A stretch of 64,000 bases of DNA from Paraburkholderia sp. (lineage in GTDB: Bacteria; Pseudomonadota; Gammaproteobacteria; Burkholderiales; Burkholderiaceae), in NCBI RefSeq assembly GCF_024281035.1, contig NZ_JAMXLH010000048.1, positions 62,001-126,000 on the forward strand, written 5' to 3'. A program made the position numbers and the translations under genes. Shown piece by piece: positions 26,110 through 42,081 of this stretch. The notes beneath the pieces were generated by a model. The model had not been told where the DNA came from, ran no database searches, and saw nothing but the letters and a program-made list of their open reading frames with translations. Within the stretch, counting starts at the first letter, position 1. Every line of letters begins with the position of its first letter.

Positions 26110-26720
26110 AAGTCCTTTCGCATCGCGGCTATTGGCGGCAACCCGAGGAAAAGAACACGCCGCTTGCTTTTCATCGTGGATTCGATCTCGGCTTCGGTAC
26201 GGAAACCGATGTTCGTGACCGGCTTGGTGAACTCGTCATCTCGCACGATCCGGCCACCGTGCATTCCATCCCGCTGTCTGTGTTTCTCGACATCGTCGCG
26301 GGGCGCAACCTGCCTCTTGCAATAAATGTGAAGGCAGATGGTCTCGCGCCAGCTCTTGCGGAGGCATTCGATCGCAAGGGATTGGACTGGTTTGCGTTTG
26401 ACATGTCGGTGCCGGATACGAAGATGCAACTCAAGGCAGGCAATCCGGTATTTGTGCGCATGAGTGACGTCGAACGCACACCTGCGTGGCTGAATCAGGC
26501 CAGGGGCGTCTGGCTCGACGCCTTTTCGCACACCTGGTACAACGCTGCGACGATCCACGATCTGCTTTCGCGTGGGCTGCGAGTGTGCGTGGTATCGGCG
26601 GAGTTGCACGGGCGTGAGCACGGGGGGCTGTGGTCGGAGCTCAAGAGCATGAGCGAGTTCGACGACCTGATGATCTGCACGGATTTACCGGAAGATTGTC
26701 AGCGCTATTTCCAGTCTTGA
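26106..26720 (+). CDS. GDPD-like TIM-barrel phosphodiesterase-family protein
   Basis: The 204-residue protein starts MKVLSHRGYW and keeps the glycerophosphodiester phosphodiesterase signature: His6-Arg7 in SHRG, Glu33 and Asp35 in TETDVRD, and His47-Asp48 in ISHDPA. The rest (LPLAINVKADGL, WFAFDMSVPD, GVWLDAFSHTWYN, CVVSAELHGRE, LMICTDLPE) fits the strands of a small TIM barrel. The lack of a signal peptide places it in the cytoplasm, unlike periplasmic GlpQ. It is shorter than usual GDPD enzymes (about 240-350). In an operon between a nucleotidyltransferase and a HAD phosphatase it may act on a phosphodiester or phosphosugar precursor. The substrate is unknown. Confidence 0.75.
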   Translation: MKVLSHRGYWRQPEEKNTPLAFHRGFDLGFGTETDVRDRLGELVISHDPATVHSIPLSVFLDIVAGRNLPLAINVKADGLAPALAEAFDRKGLDWFAFDMSVPDTKMQLKAGNPVFVRMSDVERTPAWLNQARGVWLDAFSHTWYNAATIHDLLSRGLRVCVVSAELHGREHGGLWSELKSMSEFDDLMICTDLPEDCQRYFQS

Positions 26721-26742
26721 ATACCAACCAGTGAGGCTTGCA

Positions 26743-27375
26743 ATGATCAAGGCGGTTATTTTCGATATGGATGGTGTCTTAATTGAAGCCAGAGAATGGC
26801 ACTATGACGCATTGAACCGTGCGCTTCAACTCTTTGGCTTCGAGATCAATCGAGTCGATCATCTGACGACCTACGACGGCTTGCCGACCAGGAAGAAGCT
26901 GGAGATGCTCTCGCTTCAGCACGATCTGCCACGAGGCTTGCACTCCTTTATCAACGAGATGAAGCAGCAATACACGACGGAACTCGTGCACGCGCTTTGT
27001 AAGCCGCGCTTCGTCAACGAGTTTGCGCTGTCGAAGCTGAAGTCAGAGGGCTACAAGCTGGCGGTCGCATCGAATTCGATCCGCATGACGGTCGAACTCA
27101 TGATGAGCAAGGCTGGGCTGGCGAAGTATCTGGATCGCATGCTGTCGAACGAAGATGTCGTCGAGGCCAAGCCGAGCCCGGAGATCTATCTGAAGGCGAT
27201 GAGCTTGCTCGGCTGCAAACCCGAGGAGTGCTTGATCGTCGAGGATAATGAAAACGGTATCCGTGCGGCGCGGGCGTCGGGCGCGCAGGTGCTGGTGGTG
27301 ACTCATGTGCTCGATACGAACTACACAAACATTTCCGCAGCAATCAACAAGGCTCAGGAGGTGCGCGTCGCATGA
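26743..27375 (+). CDS. HAD-superfamily phosphatase (subfamily IA)
   Basis: The protein of 210 residues begins MIKAVIFDMDGVLIEAREWHY with nucleophile Asp8 and acid Asp10. Motif II is LAVASNS, the lysine is in VEAKPSPEIY, and the acidic motif is CLIVEDNENGIRAA. All four HAD motifs are intact. ATG 26743 is preferred over GTG 26731 because GAGG lies 8 nt upstream. It should remove phosphate from a small phosphorylated metabolite, probably the precursor activated by the neighbouring nucleotidyltransferase. The gene overlaps the next one by 4 bp. Confidence 0.9.
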   Translation: MIKAVIFDMDGVLIEAREWHYDALNRALQLFGFEINRVDHLTTYDGLPTRKKLEMLSLQHDLPRGLHSFINEMKQQYTTELVHALCKPRFVNEFALSKLKSEGYKLAVASNSIRMTVELMMSKAGLAKYLDRMLSNEDVVEAKPSPEIYLKAMSLLGCKPEECLIVEDNENGIRAARASGAQVLVVTHVLDTNYTNISAAINKAQEVRVA

Positions 27376-28100
27376 ACGTTCTGATTCTCGCGGCGGGGGC
27401 CGCTGCAATGGAGCCGCTCGACGGTGAATACCCGCTGATGCTGACTGAGATCGACGGTGTAACGCTAATCGAACGCGTAATCCGTTCAGTCGAGCCGATC
27501 ATCGATGGGCGTTTGATTGTAGCGCTGCGTCGTTCGGAGATGTTGCACTTCCATTTGGGCGAAGTCGTGACCATCCTGCGTTCGGATGCCAAGGTTGTGC
27601 CCGTCTCCGACGCAGTGCGCGGCGCCGCATGTACTTCCCTGCTCGCGGCTGAGCACCTCGATGGGGAGTCGGAATTGCTGGTTGTTAATGCGAATCAGTT
27701 GCTCGACATTAACCTTGGTGAAGTCGTTTCCGATTTCCGCAAGCGCGGACTCGACGCGGGCCTCGTTACGTTTCAGTCGGTGCATCCGCGTTATTCCTAC
27801 GTGCGTGTGGAGGATGACGGTCTGGTTTCAGAAGCCGCGGAGAAACGCCCGATCAGTAAATTTGCGTCGGCGGGTGTTTATTGGTTCGCCGACGGTCGCC
27901 GCTTTCTGGCGGGCATCCGCAATACGATTCGCAAAGACGTTCATGTTGGCGGCAGTTTCTACGTGACGCCGGTGCTCAACGAACTGATTCTGGATCAGGC
28001 ACGCGTCGGCGTCTGGTGTGTCGAAGGCGGCAAATATCTTCCGATCAAGAGCGAGCGTCAGTTGCAGCACACGGAATCGCATTACGAGCACGGGATCTGA
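27372..28100 (+). CDS. Nucleotidyltransferase-like protein with lost catalytic residues
   Basis: The 242-residue protein aligns by eye along its length with the enzyme encoded at 25351-26109: RGAACTSLLAAEHL versus QGAACTVLAAREHI, AEKRPISKFASAGVYWF versus AEKQVISDEATVGIYNF, and GGSFYVTPVLNELI versus NSEYYVAPVYNEMI. The N-terminal loop reads LAAGAAAMEPLDGEYPLML, without the Gly-x-Arg and Lys of active enzymes, and the metal site reads VNANQ instead of ANSDQ. It therefore looks catalytically inactive and may be a regulatory or scaffold partner. It is not a pseudogene: the frame is intact, it overlaps the HAD gene by 4 bp, and its downstream gene starts 2 bp later. Confidence 0.75.
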   Translation: MNVLILAAGAAAMEPLDGEYPLMLTEIDGVTLIERVIRSVEPIIDGRLIVALRRSEMLHFHLGEVVTILRSDAKVVPVSDAVRGAACTSLLAAEHLDGESELLVVNANQLLDINLGEVVSDFRKRGLDAGLVTFQSVHPRYSYVRVEDDGLVSEAAEKRPISKFASAGVYWFADGRRFLAGIRNTIRKDVHVGGSFYVTPVLNELILDQARVGVWCVEGGKYLPIKSERQLQHTESHYEHGI

Positions 28101-28102
28101 CT

Positions 28103-28426
28103 ATGCAGATGTTCAAGCTATCCGACATGACCAAAGGTTGGTTCGTGGGTGGGTTCGCGCCCACTGCGTTCTCGACTACCGCGTGTGAAGTCGCAGTTAA
28201 GCGTTATGGCGCGGGCGACAAGGAACGCCCACATTTCCATAAAGAAGCCACAGAGATCACACTGGTTTTGTCCGGGCGCGTGCGCATGTTCGGTAGGGAA
28301 TGGGGTGAGGGCGACATCATCGTTGTCGAACCCAACGATGCAACCGACTTCGAAGCACTCACGGATGCAATTAACGTAGTCGTCAAGACGCCTGGCGCCA
28401 TGAACGACAAGTATCTGGTTGAATAA
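28103..28426 (+). CDS. Small cupin-domain protein
   Basis: The 107-residue single-domain cupin has the metal-binding motif RPHFHKEATE (His44, His46, with Glu48 or Glu51) and the second motif GEGDIIVVEPNDATDFEAL. It has no membrane segment. Small cupins in glycan operons are often epimerases, isomerases or ligand-binding partners. The fold is clear, but the substrate is not. It starts 2 bp after the pseudo-nucleotidyltransferase stop. Confidence 0.8.
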   Translation: MQMFKLSDMTKGWFVGGFAPTAFSTTACEVAVKRYGAGDKERPHFHKEATEITLVLSGRVRMFGREWGEGDIIVVEPNDATDFEALTDAINVVVKTPGAMNDKYLVE

Positions 28427-28430
28427 CGCG

Positions 28431-30212
28431 ATGCCGATTTATAAGCTTGCGCATCTCAAGGCACTGGGTTACACGCCGGTTTCGAAAGTGACTGCGCCGA
28501 TGCTGCCCGTCGAAGTCGCGGCCCGCGCCGCTGACGGCGCGACGGTCGTGACTTTCAGGCCGGTAGCGTCGCGTCATCGGCCGGAGAAGATTAAACGCGT
28601 CAACGCGTCGGAGCGCTTTTCCTGGATGAAGGGGAGAGACGTCATCATGTATGGCGTCGAAACCGACTCTCTGTTGGCGCCGCTCATTCTCTGGGATGTG
28701 GCGCACGCCATTGAGGTCGGTGCGACCATCACGATGCTTGGTGATGCATCCCCATCCAGATATCTGCAGCGCGATTACTTTGCGGCGTCGTTCGAGGCAG
28801 TTGGGAGCGCGGACGGCGGCATCGTCTTTAGAAAGCATTCACCGCTGCTGGCCGAACGGGATTCGGGGCTGGAAGCATGGACATTCGGGATCCCGGTTGG
28901 TCCAGAGGACGCGACGTTGCTCAATGTCGCTGTTGAGCGCATCCTCGACTTGAAGATCGAGAATAAAGAAATCCTTTTATGTGGCCGGCCAGGCTCGAAC
29001 TTCAAATATTTTGATCGCGTTCGAATCGTCGGGGAAGACATCACCGCGCCGCCGGTCAGGATCAGCGCAAAGAAGAACCGGCTGGCACAGGAGGCGAAGC
29101 ATCCGAATCTTTGCATTATTCACGACCGCGTCTTCCTTCCGGAGAATTTCGACGAAGTCGTCAAGCGTTTCGGAGACTGCTACCCGCTAACGACAACGCA
29201 ATGCGTGTATTTCGAAGACAAGCTGAACATGGTTCCGCGTCGGTACTCAGACGTTGGGATATCGCATAAGGTTCGTGGTCAGAGCGAGCGTGGGGTAATG
29301 CGAAATGAACACGTAGAGCGCCCCAGTGAATTCGCTCCAGCCGTGCTTGCGTTGACCGAGCGCCGGGGCTTTTTCGCTCACAATGCGCTGCGTTACGATC
29401 AGACGAGCTATCTGACGGGCAGTATGTACATCTGCAAAAAATCGGTCTGGCTCGCTTGTCCACAGAACGAAAGCTTGCATTGGCTCGAATTCGAAGATCT
29501 CGAACATGGGTATCGAGCATCGGACATGGGCGTTCCGAGCCGCGTCAACACTTATGGCGTCACGCAGTCACTGGTATCCCGTCCGTTACTGATGTACGTC
29601 AGCGGAACGTTCAGCGAAAACGCGAAGGGCAAGGCGCGTCTCACGCGTGCATGGACCACGGTGCTGCCTATCAGACGCAAGCCTGCGATCAAGGTCAGTA
29701 CGGTGAAGGCGCTCGAGGCGATGAACCGTTTTGCCGAAAAGTACATTCCTGCCGAGATCAGAAGGCAGTTGCCCGCGGCGTCGGTCGAGCATTCGGCGCA
29801 TCGGCTCACGACGATTATCGACATGCTATCGCGTGTTCGGGTACCCATGAATGCTGAAAAACTTCGCGCATTCGTGGCCGACTTCGAAAAATGGGTCGTG
29901 TTCGATCAGCTACCGGTCTCGTGGACTGAACGCGTCGTGCATGAATTCCTTTCCGAACGCGCCGATACTGTGCGCACGCTCGTGATGGAGAACGATGTGC
30001 TGTTGAATCACATCGCAATGCGCCCGAAGGGGGCCGTGTTTCTTCGCTCGCCGGACGAGTACCTTCAACAGAAATCTCTCCGTCTCGTTCTCGGGACAAT
30101 GTGTTCGGCGTTCTATCTGTTTCTGCGGCGTAGGGATGTGCTGCATCTGAAGGGCGGGCTTTTCTTCTACTATCGCGCGTTGATGAAGTCGACGCCATTC
30201 AAGCGGGCCTGA
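28431..30212 (+). CDS. Putative capsule glycosyltransferase with a GT-A-like core (weakly recognised)
   Basis: The protein has 593 residues from ATG 28431 (a TTG at 28419 would add four). Residues ~185-400 look like a divergent GT-A fold: EILLCGRPGSNFKYFDRV, ISAKKNRLAQEAKHPNLCI, then IHDRVFLPENF in the DxD position, and LHWLEFEDLEHGYRASDMG like the WFEDxD acceptor motif of GT2. The N-terminal ~180 residues (RFSWMKGRDVIMYGVETD, GATITMLGDASPSRYL) and the C-terminal ~190 residues, which are helical and basic, are not recognised. There is no signal peptide. It belongs to the strain-specific capsule block, and its stop is 1 bp from the next ATG. Confidence 0.6.
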   Translation: MPIYKLAHLKALGYTPVSKVTAPMLPVEVAARAADGATVVTFRPVASRHRPEKIKRVNASERFSWMKGRDVIMYGVETDSLLAPLILWDVAHAIEVGATITMLGDASPSRYLQRDYFAASFEAVGSADGGIVFRKHSPLLAERDSGLEAWTFGIPVGPEDATLLNVAVERILDLKIENKEILLCGRPGSNFKYFDRVRIVGEDITAPPVRISAKKNRLAQEAKHPNLCIIHDRVFLPENFDEVVKRFGDCYPLTTTQCVYFEDKLNMVPRRYSDVGISHKVRGQSERGVMRNEHVERPSEFAPAVLALTERRGFFAHNALRYDQTSYLTGSMYICKKSVWLACPQNESLHWLEFEDLEHGYRASDMGVPSRVNTYGVTQSLVSRPLLMYVSGTFSENAKGKARLTRAWTTVLPIRRKPAIKVSTVKALEAMNRFAEKYIPAEIRRQLPAASVEHSAHRLTTIIDMLSRVRVPMNAEKLRAFVADFEKWVVFDQLPVSWTERVVHEFLSERADTVRTLVMENDVLLNHIAMRPKGAVFLRSPDEYLQQKSLRLVLGTMCSAFYLFLRRRDVLHLKGGLFFYYRALMKSTPFKRA

Positions 30213-30213
30213 C

Positions 30214-30849
30214 ATGCATACCGTCTGTCTACCAAGTTCTGCGTGGCGTACCGATGAACGAGCCGTCCAATCATTTTTGCATTGTGTCGCCGGGCGTGAT
30301 GCGACGCAACCGGCGTCGATTCTCGTGGACACTTCGGCCATCCTGCGGCACGCGCAGGTCGTCCACGCGGAGCACGAAGTCTGTGCGTTTGAATTTTCCG
30401 ATTGGGTGCGGATCGGTTTTACCGCGGAAGGCGTACTCGACATCGAACGAATCCGCAACGATTGCGCCGTTTCCCCGGCAGGAAGTATCGTCGTCGTGAA
30501 GGCGAACGGATTCGAATCCGATCTGATCGTTCGAGCGCTCCATCAGATGCGGATAGGTTTGTTCACGGTGGCGAAATGGCCGTACGTTGTTGCCGTGGTC
30601 TGTGATGATTCGCAGGTGTTCCAGGTCGCGCCTCCGCTGTCGTCGACGTTCTATCTGCAGCCTGCAGTGCTTAACCCGGCGACGTCAAGGCGTGTCGCGA
30701 AGCAGATCGCCGACGAATGCAAATCGTTGAAATGGTTTGGAAGGAGCGTCGGTGCATTGCCGACGCTGCTCCGCCGCTGGGTAGCGATGAGGCGAAAGGC
30801 GCGCGATCGCAAGATGAATCGCGGATTCGGCTGGGTATGGGACGAGTGA
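30214..30849 (+). CDS. Protein of unknown function in the capsule block
   Basis: The 211-residue protein starts MHTVCLPSSAWRTDERAV. It has a mixed alpha/beta pattern (PASILVDTSAILRHAQVVHAE, GSIVVVKANGFESDLIVRAL, YVVAVVCDDSQVF) and a strongly basic tail (RRWVAMRRKARDRKMNRGFG). I recognise no family and no signal peptide. Its start follows the previous stop by 1 bp, so it is translationally coupled and probably works with the GT-like protein before it. The codon pattern is that of a real gene, and the protein continues to a stop 50 bp before wcbO. Confidence 0.6.
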   Translation: MHTVCLPSSAWRTDERAVQSFLHCVAGRDATQPASILVDTSAILRHAQVVHAEHEVCAFEFSDWVRIGFTAEGVLDIERIRNDCAVSPAGSIVVVKANGFESDLIVRALHQMRIGLFTVAKWPYVVAVVCDDSQVFQVAPPLSSTFYLQPAVLNPATSRRVAKQIADECKSLKWFGRSVGALPTLLRRWVAMRRKARDRKMNRGFGWVWDE

Positions 30850-30899
30850 GAGCGTATGAGCGGCGCTAACAACGCGTCGAACACCGGGCAAGCATAGTC

Positions 30900-32108
30900 A
30901 TGCACCGCTCTATGCTGGCGTTGCAGGGGCCGGCCTCTCCATTTTTCGCCGAGCTGAGTTCGTCTCTTCGCACCCGGGGACATTCCGTCCTACGAGTGAA
31001 TTTCTGCGGGGGGGATCTTGTGTACGGTCGTGGAAACAACTGCCTGAATTACGCACAGCCGCTTGCCGGTCTCGCGTCGTGGTACGACGACGTGATCGTG
31101 CGGGAAGGGGTGACTGATGTTGTGATGTTCGGTGACTGCCGCGAGGTTCATACGCCCATGCATAAGATCGCTCACGCGCGAGGCGCGCGCGTGCATGTAT
31201 TCGAGGAAGGCTACGTGCGTCCGTATTGGCTCACACTTGAGCGTCACGGCGTGAACGGGCGATCGTTGTTGCCACGGGACCCGGAGTCGTACCTGGCGGC
31301 GCAAGCGACAACTCCGCCTTGTCCGCTGGGTATCGAAACCGGCTATAGCCTGTTCGAGCGTGCGGCGCACGATATTCGATATCGGTCGGCCAATTTTCTG
31401 CTCGCCGGATTCTTCCGGCACTACCGGAGTCACCGGCCGCGCAATGGAGTGACCGAGTATGCAGGGCTCGCACGGCGCGTGCTGGAAGGCCGGGGCCATC
31501 GGGCGAACGCGTTGGCAATCGCTCAGGAGCTGCGGGATTCCCGGCGCCCGTTCTTTCTCTTTCCGCTGCAATTGAATTCGGATTCGCAGATCGTTGTTCA
31601 TTCGCCGTTTGATGGAATACGTGACGCGATTTCGAAGGTCGTCCGGTCGTTTGCATTTCACGCGCCGAAAGATGCATGGCTGGTTATCAAGAATCATCCG
31701 TTCGACACGGGGTTGATCGACTACCACCGATACGCGAAGACGCTTGCACAAGAGTGCGATATGGGTGAGCGTTTGCGCTTCATCGATGCGGGTCATCTGC
31801 CCACCTTGCTCGACCTCGCGCGGGGTGTGGTTGTCGTCAACAGCACCGTGGGCCTATCAGCGCTACATCACAAGAGACCACTCGTCACGTTGGGATCGGC
31901 GATCTATGGCATGGCAGGCCTTACGTGGCAGGGATCGCTCGATGCCTTTTGGACGTGTGGGCAAGCGCCGAACGAGCAGCTGTATCGTGCGTTCTTGAAC
32001 TTTGTGGTTCATCGCACGCAAATCAACGGCGACTTCTATTCGCAAAGCGGTATCGGTATGGCGATTCCGGCTGCGATTCAGCGTATCGAGGCGGCGCATG
32101 CAGCATAG
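30900..32108 (+). CDS. wcbO: Capsule export/linker protein, KpsS-like
   Basis: The 402-residue protein has LALQGPASPFFAELSSSLRT at the N terminus, VFEEGYVRPYWLTLERHGVN near residue 100 (the strongest KpsS/LipB signature), FFLFPLQLNSDSQIVVHSPF, and WLVIKNHPFDTGLIDY. The end, VVVVNSTVGLSALHHKRPLVTLGSAIYG, is the donor-site loop. KpsS homologues start the poly-Kdo linker on a lipid acceptor, and KpsC-type enzymes (WcbA here) extend it. It overlaps wcbP by 11 bp. Confidence 0.92.
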   Translation: MHRSMLALQGPASPFFAELSSSLRTRGHSVLRVNFCGGDLVYGRGNNCLNYAQPLAGLASWYDDVIVREGVTDVVMFGDCREVHTPMHKIAHARGARVHVFEEGYVRPYWLTLERHGVNGRSLLPRDPESYLAAQATTPPCPLGIETGYSLFERAAHDIRYRSANFLLAGFFRHYRSHRPRNGVTEYAGLARRVLEGRGHRANALAIAQELRDSRRPFFLFPLQLNSDSQIVVHSPFDGIRDAISKVVRSFAFHAPKDAWLVIKNHPFDTGLIDYHRYAKTLAQECDMGERLRFIDAGHLPTLLDLARGVVVVNSTVGLSALHHKRPLVTLGSAIYGMAGLTWQGSLDAFWTCGQAPNEQLYRAFLNFVVHRTQINGDFYSQSGIGMAIPAAIQRIEAAHAA

Positions 32109-32883
32109 TTCCCTCAGCCACGTCGCCATCACCGGCGCCAGCGCCGGCCTCGGCCGTGCGCTGGCGCTCGCTTATGCGCATCCGGGCATGGTGCTGGGCC
32201 TGAGTGGGCGAGACGAGGCACGACTCGCAGCGAGCGCCGTCGATTGCCGCCTGCGTGGTGCAACGGTTGTTACGGCGACCATCGACGTGCGCGACGCCGT
32301 CGCAATGCAGCGCTGGATCGAGACGTTCGACGCCGTATATCCAATCGATCTCCTGATCGCTAATGCGGGCACTGCGAGCACGCTCGCACACGGGGGCGAC
32401 TGGGAAGCGCGCGAGCGGACCGCAGTGATTGTCGACACCAACTTTTACGGCGCTATTCACGCGGCATTACCCGTCATCGACCGCATGCGCACCCGCCGCA
32501 GCGGCCACATCGTGTTGATCAGCTCGATCGCGGCGCTACGCGGCATGGCGATTTCGCCGGCGTACTGTGCAAGCAAGGCTGCGCTAAAAGCGTGGGGCGA
32601 CTCAGTACGCCCGGTATTGGCCCGCGACGGTATTGGCCTGTCTGTCGTTCTGCCCGGTTTTGTGAAGACGGCGATGAGCGACGTATTCCCCGGTGACAAG
32701 CCGTTTCTGTGGTCGGCGGAAAAGGCGGCCAGGTTCATCCAGCACAGGCTGGCCAGCCGACGCGCCGAGATCGCCTTTCCTGGCCCTCTCGCGCTAGGCA
32801 TGCGACTGCTTGCGTTGCTCCCGGCAGCGCTCGCCGACGCAATTCTCGGCCGCCTGTCCTATCTGCCGCGCGAGGAGCGATAG
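32098..32883 (+). CDS. wcbP: Short-chain dehydrogenase/reductase
   Basis: ATG 32098 gives 261 residues that begin with the NAD(P) motif VAITGASAGLGRALALAY. LLIANAG and LISSIAAL follow, then the catalytic Tyr156-x3-Lys160 in ISPAYCASKAALK. A longer frame to 32002 only reads through the end of wcbO. Substrate prediction from sequence is not possible. Its position beside wcbR, wcbS and wcbT suggests reduction of a ketone in the lipid or polyketide part of the capsule. A C-terminal hydrophobic stretch (ALGMRLLALLPAALADAIL) could bind the membrane. Confidence 0.9.
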   Translation: MQHSSLSHVAITGASAGLGRALALAYAHPGMVLGLSGRDEARLAASAVDCRLRGATVVTATIDVRDAVAMQRWIETFDAVYPIDLLIANAGTASTLAHGGDWEARERTAVIVDTNFYGAIHAALPVIDRMRTRRSGHIVLISSIAALRGMAISPAYCASKAALKAWGDSVRPVLARDGIGLSVVLPGFVKTAMSDVFPGDKPFLWSAEKAARFIQHRLASRRAEIAFPGPLALGMRLLALLPAALADAILGRLSYLPREER

Positions 32884-32884
32884 C

Positions 32885-34422
32885 GTGGCGTCTTCGTCAA
32901 TAGCGATAACGCTCGTCGCCGCCATCGGGCTGTCACTCGGTGCGGACATCTTCGTCATTCCGCGCGCACCCTCGCGTCGCCACCCCATCGCCTTCGCCCT
33001 CCACGCCACGAGCGTGCTGTTCCTCGTCTGCGTGACCCTCGCACTCACGCGCCGTCCGCATTTCGCGGCGTTCGTTGCGCTCGCACTGGTCATACTCATC
33101 GGCGCTGTCAGTAATGCAAAATACGCTTCCTTGCGCGAGCCTTTCGTCTTCACGGACCTAAGCCTCTTCAGCCAGCTATTCGCCCATCCGCGCCTTTACC
33201 TGCCGTTTCTGAGCCCGGTGACGATCGCGGCCATCGCGACCGGCAGCGCGGTTTTGGTGGCCGGTTTCTTCCTCGATACGACGTTGCCCGCGTCCGCCGC
33301 AGTCGTTGGCGTAGCGGGTGCCGCCGCATGCCTCGCGCTCGGCTACCTGTGCGCGGCGCGCCTGCAACTCAGCCTCGACCCGCACGAAGACCAGCGCCAT
33401 CACGGGTTCTTCGCAGTTTTCGTGGCCTACCTGCTGAACGGCATGCGTCCAGCCATTTTTCGGGCATTCGCGCGTACGGTCGCTGCCGGCCCGTTCGCCC
33501 AGACAAAGGCGCTACACAGTCATCCCGACGTGATCGTGATCCAGTGCGAGTCGTTCTTCGATCCGCGCACGTTGTCTGATGGGATTGATCCGTCGCTTCT
33601 CGCACACTTCGACCAGGCCTGCTGCGAATCGCTCGAACACGGCCGACTGACCGTTCCCGCATGGGGCGCCAACACGATGCGTTCGGAGTTTGCGTTGCTC
33701 ACGGGTTTGCCGTCGTCGCAGCTTGGCTACGCGCGCTTTTATCCCTACGCATTTGTGCGCCGCACCTGCGCATCGCTTGCCGGCTGGTTTCGACACGCCG
33801 GTTATCGCACGGTGGCGGTTCACCCGTTTTTCGCGGATTTTTTTGGGCGAGACCGCGTTTTTCCGCTGCTCCAGTTCGACCGCTTTCTCGACATTCGCGC
33901 TTTCGCACGCGCGCCGCGCGCCGGCCCATATGTTTCCGATGCGGCGGTGCTCGACCGTATCGTCGCGCTGCTCGACGAAAACCGTTCGCAGCCCGCGTTC
34001 ATCTTCGCGATGACGATGGAAAATCACGGGCCGCTCCATCTGGAATCAGTCGAAGCGGGTGCGGCCGGGCACTACCACAAGCTCGGCGAGGACCCCGCGT
34101 GGCGTGATCTCACCGCCTACCTGCGCCATCTTGCGAACGCCGATGCCATGATCGGCCGCCTCATCGCGCATCTGCGCGAACGCCGTCGCGACACGATCCT
34201 GTGCTTTTACGGCGATCACGTCCCGGCGTTATCCCACGTATTCGAACGGCTCGGCAACGTACCTGCCCTTAGCAACTACTTCATCTGGCGAAACTTTGGA
34301 GGCCGGCCCGCCAGGTTGCAAGACAGAGCCGTCGAGGATCTTGGCGCCGCGCTGCTCCACGCCATGGAGAAAGCGGGCCAGTGCAACGCATCGGTTAGCA
34401 CGGTGGAGAAGGTACAGCGCCC

Positions 34423-34426
<4 letters not shown>
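32885..34426 (+). CDS. wcbQ: Membrane-anchored sulfatase-superfamily protein, LtaS/MdoB-like (phosphoglycerol or phosphoethanolamine transferase type)
   Basis: From GTG 32885 (1 bp after wcbP) the protein has 513 residues: four or five N-terminal membrane helices (ALALVILIGAVSNAKYAS near residue 70; SPVTIAAIATGSAVLVAGFF) and then a periplasmic alkaline-phosphatase-like domain. The domain has VIVIQCESFFDPR (metal Glu), WGANTMRSEFALLTGLPSS (nucleophile Thr264, as in LtaS), AMTMENHGPLHL, and LCFYGDHVPALSHVF (Asp-His metal ligands). A Thr nucleophile argues against a true sulfatase, which needs a modifiable Cys or Ser. It may add a phosphoglycerol-like group to the capsule in the periplasm. It overlaps wcbR by 4 bp. 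Confidence 0.85.
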
Positions 34427-42077
<7,651 letters not shown>

Positions 42078-42081
<4 letters not shown>

